Assembly: GCA_018830385.1 (NCBI GenBank) | Contig: JAHJSO010000137.1 | Span: 1 to 5,973, forward strand | DNA: 5,973 bases | From: Elusimicrobiota bacterium | GTDB lineage: Bacteria > Elusimicrobiota > Endomicrobiia > CG1-02-37-114 > JAHJSO01 | Reading direction: 5' to 3' | Shown: piece by piece, positions 5,084 through 5,973 of the stretch | Numbering within the stretch: position 1 is the first letter of the stretch | Layout: the number at the start of each line of letters is the position of its first letter | Program-made: the position numbers and the translations under genes | The notes under the pieces: model-generated | What the model was told of the DNA's origin: nothing | Databases searched by the model: none | What the model saw: the letters and a program-made list of their open reading frames with translations, nothing else

Positions 5084-5859
5084 TGGATTTTCCTCTTCAA
5101 ATAATTTTCTGCCTTTTTTAAGTCCCGCGGCGTATCCACCGGGACTGTATCTTTGTCAACCACCACAACCTTAATCTTAAAACCGTTCTCCAGTATTCTC
5201 AACTGTTCAAGTTTTTCCGCCTTTTCAAGACGGCTCTGCGGCATCCGGACGAACCTTTCCAGAAACTTCTTTCTGTACACGTACAGGCCGATGTGCTTGT
5301 ACATATACACGGTTCCCGTCGGTAAAACCCCCACACGGCTTGTATCGGGGATAACCGACCGCGAAAAATAAAGTGCATGCCCGTTCCTATCAAATACAAC
5401 CTTTACAAAATTCGGGTTCTGCATGGCCCTTTTCCGGGCAGCCGTACCCACCGTCCTGCCGCCGGAGGGTATTGCCACGACAGGCGTTGAGACAACCGCC
5501 GAATTGTCCTGCACAAGCCCCGCAATCGTCCTTTTAATTACCGACGGAGGCATAAGCGGCTCGTCTCCCTGCAGGTTGACGACAAAAGAACAGTGGACAT
5601 CACTCACCGCCTCAGCCACCCTGTCCGTGCCGGACGGGCACCGGGGGGATGTCATAACCGCCTCAGCCCCGAACCCTTTTGCCGTATCAAAAATCCTTTT
5701 GTCGTCGGTGGCGATAAGAACCCTGTCAATACCTTCCACCTTTTTTGCGATTTCCCACACCCGCCTGACCATCGGCTTGCCGCGGAGCATCGCCAGCGGC
5801 TTTCCGGGGAACCTCGTCGCATCGTATCTCACAGGGATAACACAAATTATCTTGAGCAT
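5080..5859 (-). CDS. kdsB: 3-deoxy-manno-octulosonate cytidylyltransferase (CMP-Kdo synthetase)
   Basis: This 259-residue cytoplasmic enzyme activates Kdo with CTP to give CMP-Kdo, the donor for Kdo transfer to lipid A precursor. The nucleotide-binding N-terminus reads IPVRYDATRFPGKPL (residues 8-22), followed by ATDD (50-53), SGTDR (76-80) and NLQGDEPL (95-102). Asp99 corresponds to the first metal-binding Asp of E. coli KdsB, and Asp242 in VDTPRDL matches the second. The Kdo-side segments YFSRSVIP (164-171), HIGLY (189-193) and LEKAEKLEQLRILENG (211-226) are all present. Length is near the usual 245-260 residues and the gene looks intact. The ATG start sits inside the 3' end of the heptose kinase gene; a GAGGA lies about 15 bases upstream, too far to be a strong ribosome site, so coupling is likely. 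The stop overlaps the kdsA start as ATGA. Confidence 0.96.
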   Translation of the reverse strand: MLKIICVIPVRYDATRFPGKPLAMLRGKPMVRRVWEIAKKVEGIDRVLIATDDKRIFDTAKGFGAEAVMTSPRCPSGTDRVAEAVSDVHCSFVVNLQGDEPLMPPSVIKRTIAGLVQDNSAVVSTPVVAIPSGGRTVGTAARKRAMQNPNFVKVVFDRNGHALYFSRSVIPDTSRVGVLPTGTVYMYKHIGLYVYRKKFLERFVRMPQSRLEKAEKLEQLRILENGFKIKVVVVDKDTVPVDTPRDLKKAENYLKRKIQ

Positions 5860-5973
5860 ATCGCCGACTTAAGTTCCTCTTTTGATACCGTCGCCGTGCC
5901 TAATTTCCCGACCACAACCCCCGCAGCGTAGTTTGATATCTCTGCGGACGTCCTCAGCGGCAGCCCTGATGCA
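5847..5973 (-). CDS. hldA: D-glycero-beta-D-manno-heptose-7-phosphate kinase, C-terminal end (partial)
   Basis: Only the last 41 codons and a TAA stop are inside the window; the gene runs off the right edge. The visible residues include NYAAGVVVGKLGTATVS, which closely matches the end of the PfkB/ribokinase-type kinase domain of HldE (RfaE domain 1). That domain phosphorylates heptose-7-phosphate at C1 in the cytoplasm on the way to ADP-heptose for the LPS inner core. In bifunctional HldE this motif is followed by a nucleotidyltransferase domain. Here the protein stops about a dozen residues later, so it is the stand-alone kinase form (HldA/RfaE1), and a separate HldC-type partner would have to be encoded elsewhere. 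The last 13 bases overlap the start of kdsB in another frame, which suggests coupled translation. The catalytic GAGD-type motif lies outside the window, so assignment rests on the C-terminal signature and the LPS context. Confidence 0.8.
   Translation of the reverse strand, partial: ASGLPLRTSAEISNYAAGVVVGKLGTATVSKEELKSAICSR

Noticed and set aside
1..5973. CRISPR array, mobile element, tRNA or rRNA, toxin-antitoxin or defence genes
   Set aside because: There is no spaced repeat array, no transposase or integrase motif, no terminal inverted repeats and no RNA-gene-like sequence. The coding density by LPS genes leaves little room for them.

Overview
The window is a stretch of an LPS (lipopolysaccharide) biogenesis operon from a Gram-negative (diderm) bacterium. 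Every gene I can support lies on the minus strand, so transcription runs from right to left. In transcription order they are: the 3' end of a heptose-7-phosphate kinase (hldA/rfaE1 type), kdsB, kdsA, a short-type transaldolase, a small zinc-ribbon membrane protein of unknown function, kdsD (SIS plus two CBS domains), kdsC, an LpxL/HtrB-family acyltransferase, lptC, and the first 21 codons of a secreted protein that is most likely lptA. No promoter or terminator for the whole unit is visible; both probably lie outside the window.

The genes form a nearly complete supply-to-export line. KdsD (ribulose-5-P to arabinose-5-P), KdsA (Kdo-8-P synthesis), KdsC (dephosphorylation) and KdsB (CMP activation) make up the whole CMP-Kdo pathway. 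HldA belongs to the ADP-heptose branch. Transaldolase can interconvert F6P and sedoheptulose-7-P, the precursor of heptose. The acyltransferase probably adds a secondary acyl chain to lipid A. LptC and the presumed LptA belong to the bridge that carries LPS to the outer membrane. Spacing is tight: a 13-base overlap (hldA/kdsB), ATGA overlaps (kdsB/kdsA and zinc ribbon/kdsD), abutting TAG-ATG (lpxL/lptC), a GTGA overlap (lptC/lptA), and gaps of 24 and 17 bases around the transaldolase. Only two gaps exceed 50 bases: 81 bases before kdsC, which contains half of a 20-bp tandem duplication, and 114 bases before lpxL, which contains a small inverted repeat. No stretch of 300 bases lacks a gene.

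The host is a diderm that makes Kdo-containing LPS. The stand-alone heptose kinase, metallo-type KdsA, lipoprotein-form LptC and short transaldolase fit deep-branching or uncultivated diderm phyla (such as Omnitrophota, Nitrospirota or relatives) better than Enterobacteria. That placement is a guess and would need protein phylogeny. The standard code is used, with TGA, TAG and TAA all acting as stops.

This is largely recognisable core metabolism, not a new defence or mobile system. The parts that deserve a second look are the zinc-ribbon membrane protein, the transaldolase with an internal insertion, the lipoprotein form of LptC, the changed motif in KdsC, and the fresh-looking tandem duplication over the kdsD stop codon.
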